From an uncultured Bacteroidales bacterium (GTDB lineage Bacteria; Bacteroidota; Bacteroidia; Bacteroidales; Paludibacteraceae), in NCBI GenBank assembly GCA_903830915.1, contig CAIKVR010000312.1:1-50257 (forward strand): a DNA stretch of 50,257 bases. The letters run 5' to 3'. The notes under the pieces were generated by a model. The model did no database searches. It was not told the DNA's origin and saw nothing but the letters and a program-made list of their open reading frames with translations. Shown one piece after another: positions 14,988 to 24,969 of the stretch. How positions within the stretch are numbered: position 1 is the stretch's first letter; every line of letters begins with the position of its first letter. Both the position numbers and the translations under genes were made by a program.

Positions 14988-17054
14988 TTGAAAACGCTTT
15001 TTGTTTCAATCATTTTTATCTTTTTTTGCTCTTATGCATTAAGGGCTCAAGATGCCATGTCGACAACAGAACAAATTATTGCTGACATTTTTGAAAAATT
15101 TACTGCTGAAAGTGATGAAACAATTGATTATGAATCGTTTTACGATGATTTGATGTTTTGTGCTGAAAATCCGATTAATCTAAATCAAGCCAATGGGGAC
15201 GGACTGGGTAAATTACAGTTTTTGTCCGAAATTCAGATTGAAAATATTCTTTCTTATATTTATGAATTTGGCGCAATGCAAACCATTTATGAACTTCAGC
15301 TTGTTGAAGGACTTGATATGACAGATATTCGACGTATGTTGCCTTTTGTTAGGCTTGGTGAGTCCGATAATCCTAAAGGAAAAATATATTGGAATGATTT
15401 GCTTAAATATGGAAAGAATGAATTTCTTTTTAGGCTGGACAAAGGGCTGGAAACCAAAGAGGGCTATCGGTTTACACCCAATGAAGATGTGAATGTTCCC
15501 ACCCTTAATTCAAAACTATATCTCGGGAATGAATTATATAACTCTTTGAAATACCGTTTTCATTACAAGGATCGAATTCAGGTTGGTTTTTCGGGAGAAA
15601 AAGATGCAGGTGAGCAGTTTTGGGGAGCAACCAACAAGGGTTATGATTTTTATTCATTTCATGCTCAACTTAATAATTTTGGAAAATTTAGAACCATAGT
15701 CTTGGGTGATTTTAGGGCAAATTTTGGGCAAGGGCTGGTGTTGCACCCTGAATTCGGTATGGGAAAATCATCGTATGTGCTGAACGTAACGCCTCGAAGC
15801 TCTGGGTTGAAAAGATATAGTTCGACGGATGAATATAATTTTTTCCGCGGTGGAGGCGTAACTCTCAAACTCGGAAAGTTTGATGTATCTGCTTTCTATT
15901 CCAATAAAATGATTGATGGAGACACTGTTAACGGAACTTTTTCAACAATTATCAAAACAGGTTATCACCGCACATTGGATGAGTTTAGCAAGAAAAGTTC
16001 TGTGAATCAGCAAATTGTAGGTGGGAATGTAACTTATACCAATATGAATTTGCAGGTTGGTTTTACAGCTGTTCATACTGAGTTAAATAACAATTTGATA
16101 CCGGATAAATCAGTCTATAATTATTTTTATTTTTCAGGAAAAAAACAAACTACAGGAGGTGTTTTTTATCGTTACCGTTGGAATAAGTTGAATTTATTTG
16201 GCGAAACAGCCATGACCGACAACGGATCTGTAGCCACATTGAATGGTTGCTATTTCAGTCCGGTTTCACAAGTAAGTTTGGTAGTTTTGCATCGGTATTA
16301 TTCACCAGAATATGATACGTTTTACGCTTCGTCATTTTCAGAAACATCACGAATCAACAATGAATCAGGCTTATATATTGGGGCAGAAGTTCGTCCTTTC
16401 CGTAAATGGAAGCTGTCGGCTTATGCAGATAGTTATCGCTTTCTTTGGCCAAAATATGGTATTGATGCTCCTTCTGTTGGAAATGATTATTTATTTCAGG
16501 CAGATTTTACTGCAAAGCGGAACCTAACTATGTATTGGCGATTCAAATATGAAGACAAGCAAACCAACCTTTCCACAACAGGCGTTGTAATGCCCGTGGT
16601 TGTTCCGCTTCAGAAAAGCTCGTTGCGGTATCAGTTGACGTATTCATACCTGAATTTCAGCTTTAAAAATGTGTTGGAAGTAAATTTGTCGAAACAATCC
16701 AGTGATAACTGGACGTATGGGGTAATTGCTTCTCAGGATATAAGCTATGCTTTCCCTAGAATTCCGCTGAAAATGGATATCCGCTTTCAATTTTTTGATG
16801 CTCAAAACTACGAAAATCGGTTTTATTCCTACGAAAGGGATGTACTTTATGCTTTTTCCATTCCAATGTATTACGGATTAGGAAGCAGGTATTATCTGAA
16901 TGTACAGTACGATTTGAATAAACATCTATCGCTTTGGTTCAAAATAGCTCAAACAGTGTATTCAGATGATCGTGAATTGCTTAGCAGTGGAAATGAAACT
17001 ATTTCAGGAAATCGGAAAACGGATATTAGGTTATTAGTAAAATATGATTTCTGA
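14988..17054 (+). CDS. Helix-hairpin-helix domain plus beta-barrel outer-membrane protein
   Basis: 688 residues, TTG start at 14988. This start is chosen because translation from it gives a complete signal peptide (MKTLFVSIIFIFFCSYALRA) and no ATG precedes it in frame. Residues about 45-120 form a ComEA-like helix-hairpin-helix region (INLNQANGDGLGKLQFLSE, YELQLVEGLDMTDIRRMLPF). The remaining 560 residues are barrel-like strands (YNSLKYRFHYKDRIQVGFSG, RTIVLGDFRANFGQGLVLH) ending VKYDF. The architecture, helix-hairpin-helix in the periplasm ahead of a barrel, is widespread in Bacteroidota without known function; DNA binding or uptake is only a guess from the HhH fold. Partner of the preceding barrel gene. 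A strong shared terminator follows. Confidence 0.78.
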   Translation: MKTLFVSIIFIFFCSYALRAQDAMSTTEQIIADIFEKFTAESDETIDYESFYDDLMFCAENPINLNQANGDGLGKLQFLSEIQIENILSYIYEFGAMQTIYELQLVEGLDMTDIRRMLPFVRLGESDNPKGKIYWNDLLKYGKNEFLFRLDKGLETKEGYRFTPNEDVNVPTLNSKLYLGNELYNSLKYRFHYKDRIQVGFSGEKDAGEQFWGATNKGYDFYSFHAQLNNFGKFRTIVLGDFRANFGQGLVLHPEFGMGKSSYVLNVTPRSSGLKRYSSTDEYNFFRGGGVTLKLGKFDVSAFYSNKMIDGDTVNGTFSTIIKTGYHRTLDEFSKKSSVNQQIVGGNVTYTNMNLQVGFTAVHTELNNNLIPDKSVYNYFYFSGKKQTTGGVFYRYRWNKLNLFGETAMTDNGSVATLNGCYFSPVSQVSLVVLHRYYSPEYDTFYASSFSETSRINNESGLYIGAEVRPFRKWKLSAYADSYRFLWPKYGIDAPSVGNDYLFQADFTAKRNLTMYWRFKYEDKQTNLSTTGVVMPVVVPLQKSSLRYQLTYSYLNFSFKNVLEVNLSKQSSDNWTYGVIASQDISYAFPRIPLKMDIRFQFFDAQNYENRFYSYERDVLYAFSIPMYYGLGSRYYLNVQYDLNKHLSLWFKIAQTVYSDDRELLSSGNETISGNRKTDIRLLVKYDF

Positions 17055-17062
17055 AATTAATC

Positions 17063-17108
17063 TAGCTTAAATAACTGACATTCATATAATTGTCAGTTAT
17101 TTAAGCTA
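17063..17108. terminator. Bidirectional terminator between convergent genes
   Basis: TAGCTTAAATAACTGACA (17063-17080) and TGTCAGTTATTTAAGCTA (17091-17108) make a perfect 18-bp stem with a 10-base loop. It separates the rightward barrel gene (ends 17054) from the leftward PL11 gene (ends 17134), and marks the left border of the polysaccharide locus. Confidence 0.88.
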
Positions 17109-17133
17109 TAAATTACTTTAGCGGATTAATGCC

Positions 17134-20100
17134 TTATAGTTTAATTACTTTTGATAAATAATACGTATTATTATTTGTAAGTCTAATCAAGTATAATCCT
17201 GATTTATAGCTACTCATATTTAGTTTATAGCTTGCCGAATTAAAACTTATCCTATTTGTGTAGACAATACCACCAACTTCATCAATAATATCAATTTTAG
17301 CATTTGTAATGGCTTTTGTAATTGTAATAGTGCAATAATTATGCACGATACTCGGATATATTCTGATAGCTTCCTCTGATATTTCCTCTGTCTTAGTAAT
17401 GGTAGAATCAACATATATAATACCTTGATTTATTTTAGACATGTTCCACTTCAATCCGATTCCAGGTGTGACGGGTGATATTGCGTCAAACTGTCCGGTG
17501 ATATTTCCTGCACTGAATATTGTGTAGGTGTTACCAACCTGATAAGCAGCACCTGTATTTTGAAGTTCAAGAGTGCCTTTGAGTGAAACTGTTCCTGCGA
17601 TAGCAATTTTATCGTTCGAGACTTCACTAACCTTGATAATAGTTTTTGATCCGGTTTGCAGCAACATACTCAAACCAATAGAAAGTGTTCCTAAAGAACC
17701 ATTTCCCGGTGATACAATTCCTCCTGAATTGACAATTACAGTACCCGAAATAATACCCGTTCCAGCAAGTGTAGTGGAGTTGTTAATGGTGACTGTACTT
17801 GTTCCTGTAGCACTTCCAGTGGTATTGGTGACTGTCAGTTTACCGCCATTTACATTAAATGCTGATGAACATAAATTTGCCCCACTCAGTGTCCAGTTTC
17901 CCGTTCCGATTTTGGTAATTGTTGCACCGGAATTGATTGTTCCATTAAAAACAGCATCGATATTGTTATTTCCAATCTGCCAGTTGCCCCCGCTTAATGA
18001 TGAACCGACAACTCCAGCTAATGATCCTACTTTTACTGTAGTGGATGGACTGGTAGAGCTTGCACCGGTGGATGCATAGGCACCCATATCAACAAGATTT
18101 GCTAAATTGACATTGCATAATGGCAATCCATTTGTATTGGCAGAAATCCGGAAGGTTCCACCATCTGCATCGGCACTTACATTGAAATTACCGCTGAATG
18201 TTGAACAATTTGAAGTCCAATCGGCTCGTACATAAGGTATAACGTAGTTGAATGTTCCAGAACCAGTCAGAGTTCCACTGATAACACAGCGTCCTGAGGC
18301 AACTAATGTTCCGCTTTGCCCTCCTGTTACATTAATATTCCATACAGGTTTCTGATTATAATCGGAATTACTGTAAAACATTGATATTTTGCCTCCATTT
18401 TCAAGTGAAATCACTCCTGTTCCAAGCCCACTTGTATTCATGGTGAGCGAACCTAACGCCAAATTTCCACCATTTACGGTTGTTCCACCTGTGTATGTGT
18501 TTGAAACAGACCCGGAAAGATTTAATTGTCCCGAGCCATTTTTTATCAGTTTTCCACTTCCAATAACTAGTCCGCTTAAAGTTACCATTCCATTCGATTT
18601 TGGAACATTTATGGTATCATTGCCGGTAAGTGTGATACCACGATTTGAATTTGTGGTTACTGCATTTACAATCAATCGGCTATCTGTCAGTGTCAGATTT
18701 GTTGCATCGGCAGTTGAAGCTCCTAGTGAACTAGGTAATTCAGCATCTGCTAAAGCGGCTACCTGAACCTGAGCATTGTTCAATATTGTTTTACCCGTAA
18801 AGGAATTATTGACAGTTTGAATGTCGAGAAGCCCTTTTCCTGATTTCAATAAATCACCGTTACCGGTTATTCCCCCTGTTCCTTTCAAAATATAAGAACT
18901 TGTTGTATTTGAAAACGTTGTTTTTGTCGTTGTCAGATTATCCGAAAGGGTTATTGTTTTAATAGTAGCTGTGTCGTTGAATTGCACCGTGTCACCATTC
19001 ACAAAATAGGTTGGACTGCCTGAAAGTTTAAAATTAGCAGACAGATAATCCCAATTGCCACTTTCTTTACCGGTCCATGAAACAGAACCAACTGAACGTG
19101 TAGAGTTTACAACCAGTTTTAAGGTATTGTTTTCAATAAAAAGTGACATAGGCAAACCACTAATTCCAGCAATCGCAAAATTTGAAATCGATCCTGTGAG
19201 TGTGCCTGTCCATTTAATAAGTGAATATGTTCCTGCAGGAAGTATGCCACTTTCTGTATTAATTACCACGTTGTTTACACCTGTCAGTGTCAGGTTTCCA
19301 TTAATGACGAGTGAATCATTTTTATAGGCATCAGAAGGTAGAATATCCAGCTGAATATTCACTTTCCCTGTCATTGTCACATTGCTATTGATGATCATTT
19401 TCCCTAATTTTCCGGCTATAAGACCATTTCCCGGAGAAAGACGTCCACCTTCAAGGTTTAAACCCGGATTAAGGGTAATTCCACCGTTTAAAATGGCATT
19501 TCCACTCAATGTTCCTTTAGCCTGAACGATAACAGGACTTGCTAGTGTTCCGTTTACAAAAAGCGAACCTTCAGAGATAGTGGTTTTGCCTGTGTAAGTG
19601 TGATTTCCGTTTAGCGAAAATGTGCCATTCAGCGATTTTACAAGCTCCATAGTTCCGGTTAGTTTACCTGTCCCGGATATGGTATAATCATGTCCAAGCG
19701 GATTGATTGCCCAGATTTTAGAAGGAGCAAGGTCGGAACTAAGCTGGATAGTTGAGCTGTTGTTTCCGGAAATATCAAACATTACGTCATCTCCATTGGT
19801 AAAAACAGATGTGGTTTTTTCGTCATCCAACACAAAATTAGCCGATGTTTTATCAAATGCAGTGCCTGTTGTCCAGGTTAGTTTTGCTTTCTGAACCGGT
19901 GATAGTGGAGGAGTAGGCATATTATAACCTAGGTAATAATCGGGGAACGCTGATTGATAATAGCCTCTGGTGGTTGCCTGCATACGATAAGCCGGATTTT
20001 GCATCAAACAATAAATTCTGTTACCGGTAGGATAATCGGTTGAAAAACCAACAATTCCGGGACAGGTTGCAACAGAGACAATAGAATCATTACCGTTAAT

Positions 20101-21858
20101 ATCTTTCAATGTCACATTCATGCTGCCTTGTTTTTCCAATACAACCTCTTCGCGCCAGTCGCCGGCAATATCACCAAAGAATGCAGGACGTCGACCATAT
20201 TCGGATTTTACCTGCCAACCGGTCATTTTTGCAAATTCAATAAGCCTAGAACCAAAGTCGTGGGAACTGATACTATATTTTCGAATATCAGCATTAAAAC
20301 CGTTACCGTCCGACGAAGTCAGTTCTTCACGTGCTAAATCGCCATCCCACCAGACTCCTTCATTTGGAAATGGAGTTGAACCTTCAAAAATTACATTTCC
20401 TTTAGCATCGTAAATATTGGCCATTGTTGACCAAAATTCATAACCCAAATGCGTTGAATCCACATCCATACATTCACCCCTGCCAACATCGCCAAGAGCT
20501 CCCATGTAGAATTTTTTTATGGCATTACCTGTTGAAGAATCATACAACAGCTGTCCCAACATACTGCTGGCATTTTGCTGAATAGCATAGGTTTCCAGTC
20601 CGGGACGATCGGGGTCAATATCACCAACCCGGAAGCGGTCGCCATGTGTAATGTGGGCATTGAAAGCCATAGTTCCATCGTATTTAATACCATATCCAAT
20701 ATCCAGTAATTCGTCGCGTCCATCCAAATCCACGTCAGCCACCCGAATACCATGACCTTCGGCAGCATCCATCGTACCCCTTTCCCAGTTATAGTAGTTA
20801 ACCCATTGACCGGTTTTATCATAACCATAGGCAGAGGCATAATAGTAATGATATTGATTTAAAACTGTCCTTGTTTTATAAATAAATCCCACGCTTGGGT
20901 GCTTTCCATCTAAATACATGATGGCCATGTGACCATTCAAATTGCTGTAGTCCGTTCCCATAAAAATTGCTTTGTTGGTGCGGGTGTAGTTGGACGGATA
21001 TTTCATTTCGATGCTGTTTTTTTCAACACCCGTCATTCCATTGATGACAGAAATATATTGTGGTGGGTTTTTTACGTTTTGATTATTGTAATCAATAATT
21101 CCATCATTATCTGTATCCAGCGAAGTTGACCCGAGAACACCTTTACCATCTGAGAATTTTGTGCCATCACTGCTTTTCACAACCACTTCAGCTTTTCCAT
21201 CGCCATCCATATCGTAGGCAATCACCATATCGTCCTGTCCCTGACAAATAGAAACATTTGGACCTATATCTACTGTCCAGAGTAGTGTTCCGTTGCAGAG
21301 ATAACCCTGTATTTTATGTGAGTTTGTACCGTCAACTGACAATCGGTCAACCACAAAATCGTATTCTCCATCACCATCCAGATCCGCCGGCCAGCAAAAT
21401 TTAGTACTGTATTTCGAAATATCCAGTCCATCAACAGCTGGATTGTAGGAAATATCCAGATAAGCACTCCGAAAGGTTGTGAAACCGGTTCCGGGAATAG
21501 TAAATATGCCGCTCGGTGAGCCTTCCACACCATTCAGAATTGAGGTGACATAAAGTTGAGTTCCTGTTGATACAGTTCCTGAGGTAGGAGAGAAGTTGGT
21601 GAGTGTAAGTGGCGTGGTATTCAGTTTTGTGAAGATGGCACTCCCTGTTTTCTTTGCATACAGATTAAACTGTATATTGTCAGGGTCGGTTGCAAAAAAT
21701 CGCCAACTTACGAAAAAATTAGCACTTGTATTTCTGACTGCAACCACACCACGATCAAGTTTATCCATTTTGCGCTGGGCATTAAGGCTGATAGATGAAA
21801 TACTAAAAAAAACAACTATTATCAGGATTAGTTTATTTGTACTGTTTTGTGTATTCAT
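17134..21858 (-). CDS. PL11 rhamnogalacturonan lyase with beta-strand repeats and T9SS tail
   Basis: 1574 residues, exported then secreted by T9SS. Signal peptide about 1-27. A fibronectin-like lead (KLDRGVVAVRN...FVSWRFFATDPDNIQFNLY) and an eight-bladed propeller (to about 640) carry the PL11 features: Ca-binding DLDGDGEYD, DMDGDGKAEV, DVDLDGRDEL, DIDPDRPGLE, WWDGDLAREEL and the signature GDIAGDWREEVV. PL11 enzymes cleave rhamnose-galacturonate bonds of RG-I by beta-elimination. About 660-1490 is a right-handed beta-helix built from autotransporter-associated strand repeats (LLKSGKGLLDIQTVNNSF; KNGSGQLNLSG; NTYTGGTTVNGGNL; TKIGTGNWTLSG). Residues about 1500-1574 are a type A sorting domain (IRIYPSIVHNYCTI ... 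GLYLIRLTNNNTYYLSKVIKL). It has its own leader after the terminator 21938-21973. A diverged paralogue is at 45178-49773. Confidence 0.9.
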   Translation of the reverse strand: MNTQNSTNKLILIIVVFFSISSISLNAQRKMDKLDRGVVAVRNTSANFFVSWRFFATDPDNIQFNLYAKKTGSAIFTKLNTTPLTLTNFSPTSGTVSTGTQLYVTSILNGVEGSPSGIFTIPGTGFTTFRSAYLDISYNPAVDGLDISKYSTKFCWPADLDGDGEYDFVVDRLSVDGTNSHKIQGYLCNGTLLWTVDIGPNVSICQGQDDMVIAYDMDGDGKAEVVVKSSDGTKFSDGKGVLGSTSLDTDNDGIIDYNNQNVKNPPQYISVINGMTGVEKNSIEMKYPSNYTRTNKAIFMGTDYSNLNGHMAIMYLDGKHPSVGFIYKTRTVLNQYHYYYASAYGYDKTGQWVNYYNWERGTMDAAEGHGIRVADVDLDGRDELLDIGYGIKYDGTMAFNAHITHGDRFRVGDIDPDRPGLETYAIQQNASSMLGQLLYDSSTGNAIKKFYMGALGDVGRGECMDVDSTHLGYEFWSTMANIYDAKGNVIFEGSTPFPNEGVWWDGDLAREELTSSDGNGFNADIRKYSISSHDFGSRLIEFAKMTGWQVKSEYGRRPAFFGDIAGDWREEVVLEKQGSMNVTLKDINGNDSIVSVATCPGIVGFSTDYPTGNRIYCLMQNPAYRMQATTRGYYQSAFPDYYLGYNMPTPPLSPVQKAKLTWTTGTAFDKTSANFVLDDEKTTSVFTNGDDVMFDISGNNSSTIQLSSDLAPSKIWAINPLGHDYTISGTGKLTGTMELVKSLNGTFSLNGNHTYTGKTTISEGSLFVNGTLASPVIVQAKGTLSGNAILNGGITLNPGLNLEGGRLSPGNGLIAGKLGKMIINSNVTMTGKVNIQLDILPSDAYKNDSLVINGNLTLTGVNNVVINTESGILPAGTYSLIKWTGTLTGSISNFAIAGISGLPMSLFIENNTLKLVVNSTRSVGSVSWTGKESGNWDYLSANFKLSGSPTYFVNGDTVQFNDTATIKTITLSDNLTTTKTTFSNTTSSYILKGTGGITGNGDLLKSGKGLLDIQTVNNSFTGKTILNNAQVQVAALADAELPSSLGASTADATNLTLTDSRLIVNAVTTNSNRGITLTGNDTINVPKSNGMVTLSGLVIGSGKLIKNGSGQLNLSGSVSNTYTGGTTVNGGNLALGSLTMNTSGLGTGVISLENGGKISMFYSNSDYNQKPVWNINVTGGQSGTLVASGRCVISGTLTGSGTFNYVIPYVRADWTSNCSTFSGNFNVSADADGGTFRISANTNGLPLCNVNLANLVDMGAYASTGASSTSPSTTVKVGSLAGVVGSSLSGGNWQIGNNNIDAVFNGTINSGATITKIGTGNWTLSGANLCSSAFNVNGGKLTVTNTTGSATGTSTVTINNSTTLAGTGIISGTVIVNSGGIVSPGNGSLGTLSIGLSMLLQTGSKTIIKVSEVSNDKIAIAGTVSLKGTLELQNTGAAYQVGNTYTIFSAGNITGQFDAISPVTPGIGLKWNMSKINQGIIYVDSTITKTEEISEEAIRIYPSIVHNYCTITITKAITNAKIDIIDEVGGIVYTNRISFNSASYKLNMSSYKSGLYLIRLTNNNTYYLSKVIKL

Positions 21859-21902
21859 AGTTGAATAAATTTGATTATAACTTTGATTTAGCGGCTGTAA
21901 TA

Positions 21903-21929
21903 TATAATTCGTTGTAAATATAATTCGTT
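21903..21929. promoter_or_regulatory. Direct repeat TATAATTCGTT upstream of the PL11 gene
   Basis: Two exact 11-base copies (21903-21913 and 21919-21929), 16 bases apart start to start, lie 45 to 70 bases upstream of the PL11 ATG at 21858. Regulator-binding is a guess. No consensus -7 box was found between them and the gene. Confidence 0.4.
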
Positions 21930-21937
21930 ATTTCGAT

Positions 21938-21973
21938 TCAAAAAAGAGGTTGCCTAATACAGACAACCTCTTT
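21938..21973 (-). terminator. Terminator after the LamG-like protein gene
   Basis: AAAGAGGTTG (21943-21952) pairs with CAACCTCTTT (21964-21973), 11-base loop; on the minus strand the stem is followed by more T (A-run at 21940-21945 on the plus strand). It separates the LamG-like gene from the PL11 gene. Confidence 0.85.
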
Positions 21974-21997
21974 CTTGTATTAATAAGACAGATGGAT

Positions 21998-24796
21998 TTA
22001 TTTAACTATAATTTTGCTTGTTTTTGTATCATTTTCAGATAATACTTTTACCAGATAAATTGCGGGTTTCAACGTTTTTGTAAATACATCAGAATTTGAA
22101 GTGGTATTCACAACAATTTTTCCCAACAAATCGGTAACCATAATTTTAGCACCTGCTTTGATTCCAGTTATTGTAAGGATATTCCCTTTTGCAAATGCAA
22201 TAATTTTTGATGTATTCGTATTCACAACTGCATCGGGTGCTTGAACAGTAAAGTAACCACTATTAATAAATGTTCTGAAATCGGCAGCACCATCGGCTAG
22301 ATCTACAAAATTTATTGTTTCGTAGTAATAGTTACCTTTTGGAAGTTCGCAAGAGTAATTAAATAAGTTAGTATCACCATAACCTTCCGAAACTCTTGTC
22401 CATTTATCTTCTGCACGATAAACGGTAACATAGTTTGCCGCAAATTGGTCAGTACCAATTAATACTGTCTTTAAACCAACACTATCAATAATATGAGTAT
22501 ATTTTGTACCCCAATCTGTTTGATCAGTTACCTGATAAGATATAGCAAAGTTTGTAAAGTCAGCATAAGTTGTAGGAACAGTTGCCGCATCGTACCCCGG
22601 TTGGCGGGCAAAACCTACCCAGTCGAACATAGGATAATATACTTTTGCCATACTTACTGCAGCAGTAGTATTAATTGACAAAGAATCCATATCTACAGGA
22701 ATAAATTCAAGCATATCCACGTTGTACGTTGCTCCGTTCTCAGCGGCAACATTTATTGTTAATGAGTGAGTTCCCGAATTGTCAACACTTACTGATCCAA
22801 TATAATTCATACCCATACTTCCAGAATGTGCTTTGGCATTCCAGCGACGTCTGTTGTTTGCACTTGCCCACGATTTAAACCAGCGTCCGTACATCTCTTC
22901 ATTCGGGAAATACAACTCTTTGCCATCCATATTGAGAGTGGTCATATTTGTTTTAGGGTCACCACTTACACGATGTGAAATATAAATATTATAACTACCG
23001 CTGTTTAACCATGGAGTTTTGAAAGTCACATGGGTAGGACGATTACTACCAAGAGGAATTGTTACCCAATCAGCTCTGTTATAACAGTCGTCAATTTTAC
23101 CATAAGTACTACCTCCTAGGTAATATCCAACTTTCATAGTACTTAAAGTATCGGTTGTTACTGAAATACCTGGTATTGAATCACATCTGAATGAATGAGA
23201 ATATGATCTTGGAGTTGCTGTTGTAACGCCACGTGCTCTGTCCCAGGCAATGATTTCGGGTTGATCACATAAATCAAAGTAAACAGGGTATGGTTTTACC
23301 GAAGCAGTTGAAGGTGTGATGCTAACAACATGTTTTGCAGTATCGCTGGATGTGTAATTAATGCGATCACCAACATACAAAGCCCATATATTTTCATCTC
23401 CAACCAATAAATTTGGAAGAGTAACTGTACCAGTTCCTAAAACGTCGACAGGAATACGGTTTTTAACTATGTTATTTACAAACAACAACACATCTCCTTT
23501 GGAAACGAAATCATTTTCAGGAGTAGTTACACTAAATGTTACAGTAACATCTTTATACAATTCTGAAGTAGTTGGTGCAGATAAATTAACGATAGTTTTT
23601 TTAGGTGTTGCTTTAATAAATCTAAGATTAATTTCACTACCACCAAATAATACTCTTACGCTGTCATTCGAAGTAACATCATAAAGATAAAATTCATCAT
23701 TGTATAAAATATTTATTTTATCAGAAGCAGTGGCAGTATATAAAGTACTAATTTCCTGATCCGGTACTATCTTAGCAGTCTGAATTTCTGTTCCATCTTC
23801 GCTTTTATAGCGTATGGTTACAGGAGCAGCTGCAGCAACCCGATGCATGGTATATACATCGAAATTGTCAAAACGTTGTTCATAGTCACAGTTTACACCG
23901 TTTCCAGTACCAGCTTCAAGTTTCCCACGGGTACTGGCAATTTCGAGACGTGATACATCTGTTGCGCCATTATTTACAAACGGTAAATTTGTAAAGCTTT
24001 TTTTGTTATTTGGGTTAGCTGTCTGAGTAATATCGAATGAAATAATCTTTTTATTCATAAAATCGATTACAGCTTTGATATGATACCATTGGAACATTTT
24101 GAATGCCTTGCCAAGGTCAGTCGATTTGTTGATACTGTCGCATTTATAAGCGTAATACGATGCTGACGATGGATCAAGCATAGCATAAGGCAATAACGTA
24201 TTGGTATAATAAGAAGTCTCAACACCTGCTACAGTACGTTTTACAATTCTAGCCGGCATAGGATTTAACGTATCGGTACTTAAGTTCATCAAGTGAAGGT
24301 CACCCTGAGGCTCAGTACCTGTAGAAAAATTGTATTTAGTACCCGATTTATGACTCCATCTTTCGTACCACAAGCCAAATACAATACTGTCGTTGCTAGA
24401 CCGTATATTACAAACTCCAAAAGCAGCTGGTTCCACGCCGGCTGTTCCAGTAGAATCTGTTTTTCCAATAAGCTTATAAGGATTCCAGTCAAATTCATAA
24501 TACACGGTATCCTGTCGTGCAGTAGTAGCAGTCATGTTGGTGATTTTGGTACCACGACCACCCGAACCACTTGCAGCAGTGTACATATAACCATTCAAAA
24601 TGGTAGGTGCACCTACATTATTTCCTGAGAGGTTAGAATTGCCTGTTGTAAATGGCGATGTTGTAATTGTAGTAAAATCATAATTAGTAAGGGTCACATT
24701 TTTTACCCAATCTGCCTTTGCAGAGAAAAAAGAGGTTAGAGCAATAACTGCTAACAGCGAAAAAAGTTTTTTCTGTAAGTAATGTTTTGTTTTCAT
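21998..24796 (-). CDS. Secreted multidomain glycan-binding-like protein with T9SS tail
   Basis: 932 residues from ATG 24796 (a TTG at 24805 is in frame). Signal peptide about 1-29. About 30-320: concanavalin/LamG-like sandwich (YYEFDWNPYKLIG, FQWYHIKAVIDFMNKKIISFDI, YEQRFDNFDVYTMHRV). About 320-500: Ig-like segments. About 505-705: a module starting at DQPEI and ending DMLEFIPVDMDSL that is visibly homologous to the C-terminal module of the fasciclin lipoprotein at 31797-33557. About 860-932: T9SS sorting domain (GNILTITGIKAGAKIMVTDLLGKIVV ... AIYLVKVLSENDTKTSKIIVK). No catalytic motif was recognised; binding of pectin fragments or assembly at the surface is inferred. A 173-base gap separates it from the upstream SusD gene, with a possible -7 box (TATTTTTG, minus strand) at 24899-24906. 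Confidence 0.75.
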   Translation of the reverse strand: MKTKHYLQKKLFSLLAVIALTSFFSAKADWVKNVTLTNYDFTTITTSPFTTGNSNLSGNNVGAPTILNGYMYTAASGSGGRGTKITNMTATTARQDTVYYEFDWNPYKLIGKTDSTGTAGVEPAAFGVCNIRSSNDSIVFGLWYERWSHKSGTKYNFSTGTEPQGDLHLMNLSTDTLNPMPARIVKRTVAGVETSYYTNTLLPYAMLDPSSASYYAYKCDSINKSTDLGKAFKMFQWYHIKAVIDFMNKKIISFDITQTANPNNKKSFTNLPFVNNGATDVSRLEIASTRGKLEAGTGNGVNCDYEQRFDNFDVYTMHRVAAAAPVTIRYKSEDGTEIQTAKIVPDQEISTLYTATASDKINILYNDEFYLYDVTSNDSVRVLFGGSEINLRFIKATPKKTIVNLSAPTTSELYKDVTVTFSVTTPENDFVSKGDVLLFVNNIVKNRIPVDVLGTGTVTLPNLLVGDENIWALYVGDRINYTSSDTAKHVVSITPSTASVKPYPVYFDLCDQPEIIAWDRARGVTTATPRSYSHSFRCDSIPGISVTTDTLSTMKVGYYLGGSTYGKIDDCYNRADWVTIPLGSNRPTHVTFKTPWLNSGSYNIYISHRVSGDPKTNMTTLNMDGKELYFPNEEMYGRWFKSWASANNRRRWNAKAHSGSMGMNYIGSVSVDNSGTHSLTINVAAENGATYNVDMLEFIPVDMDSLSINTTAAVSMAKVYYPMFDWVGFARQPGYDAATVPTTYADFTNFAISYQVTDQTDWGTKYTHIIDSVGLKTVLIGTDQFAANYVTVYRAEDKWTRVSEGYGDTNLFNYSCELPKGNYYYETINFVDLADGAADFRTFINSGYFTVQAPDAVVNTNTSKIIAFAKGNILTITGIKAGAKIMVTDLLGKIVVNTTSNSDVFTKTLKPAIYLVKVLSENDTKTSKIIVK

Positions 24797-24969
24797 TGAT
24801 ATCAAATTTAGTTTGTAAATATTAATTCTTAGTTACGCGTAAAGTAATATGGGATTAATTGTATTTCAACATGCTATAAATTGAAAAATTGACGAATACA
24901 AAAATACGCTATTACAAATTGTATTGAAATGGAATTTTGTGTTATAGTATAGAATTTTGTTCAGAAAGC

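Noticed and set aside
17573-19327. Long open frames on the plus strand opposite the leftward PL11 gene (17573-18079, 18389-18766, 19055-19327)
   Set aside because: They are antisense to the Gly/Thr/Asn-rich repeat region, whose biased codons suppress stops on the other strand. The Pro/Val-rich products have no recognisable fold.
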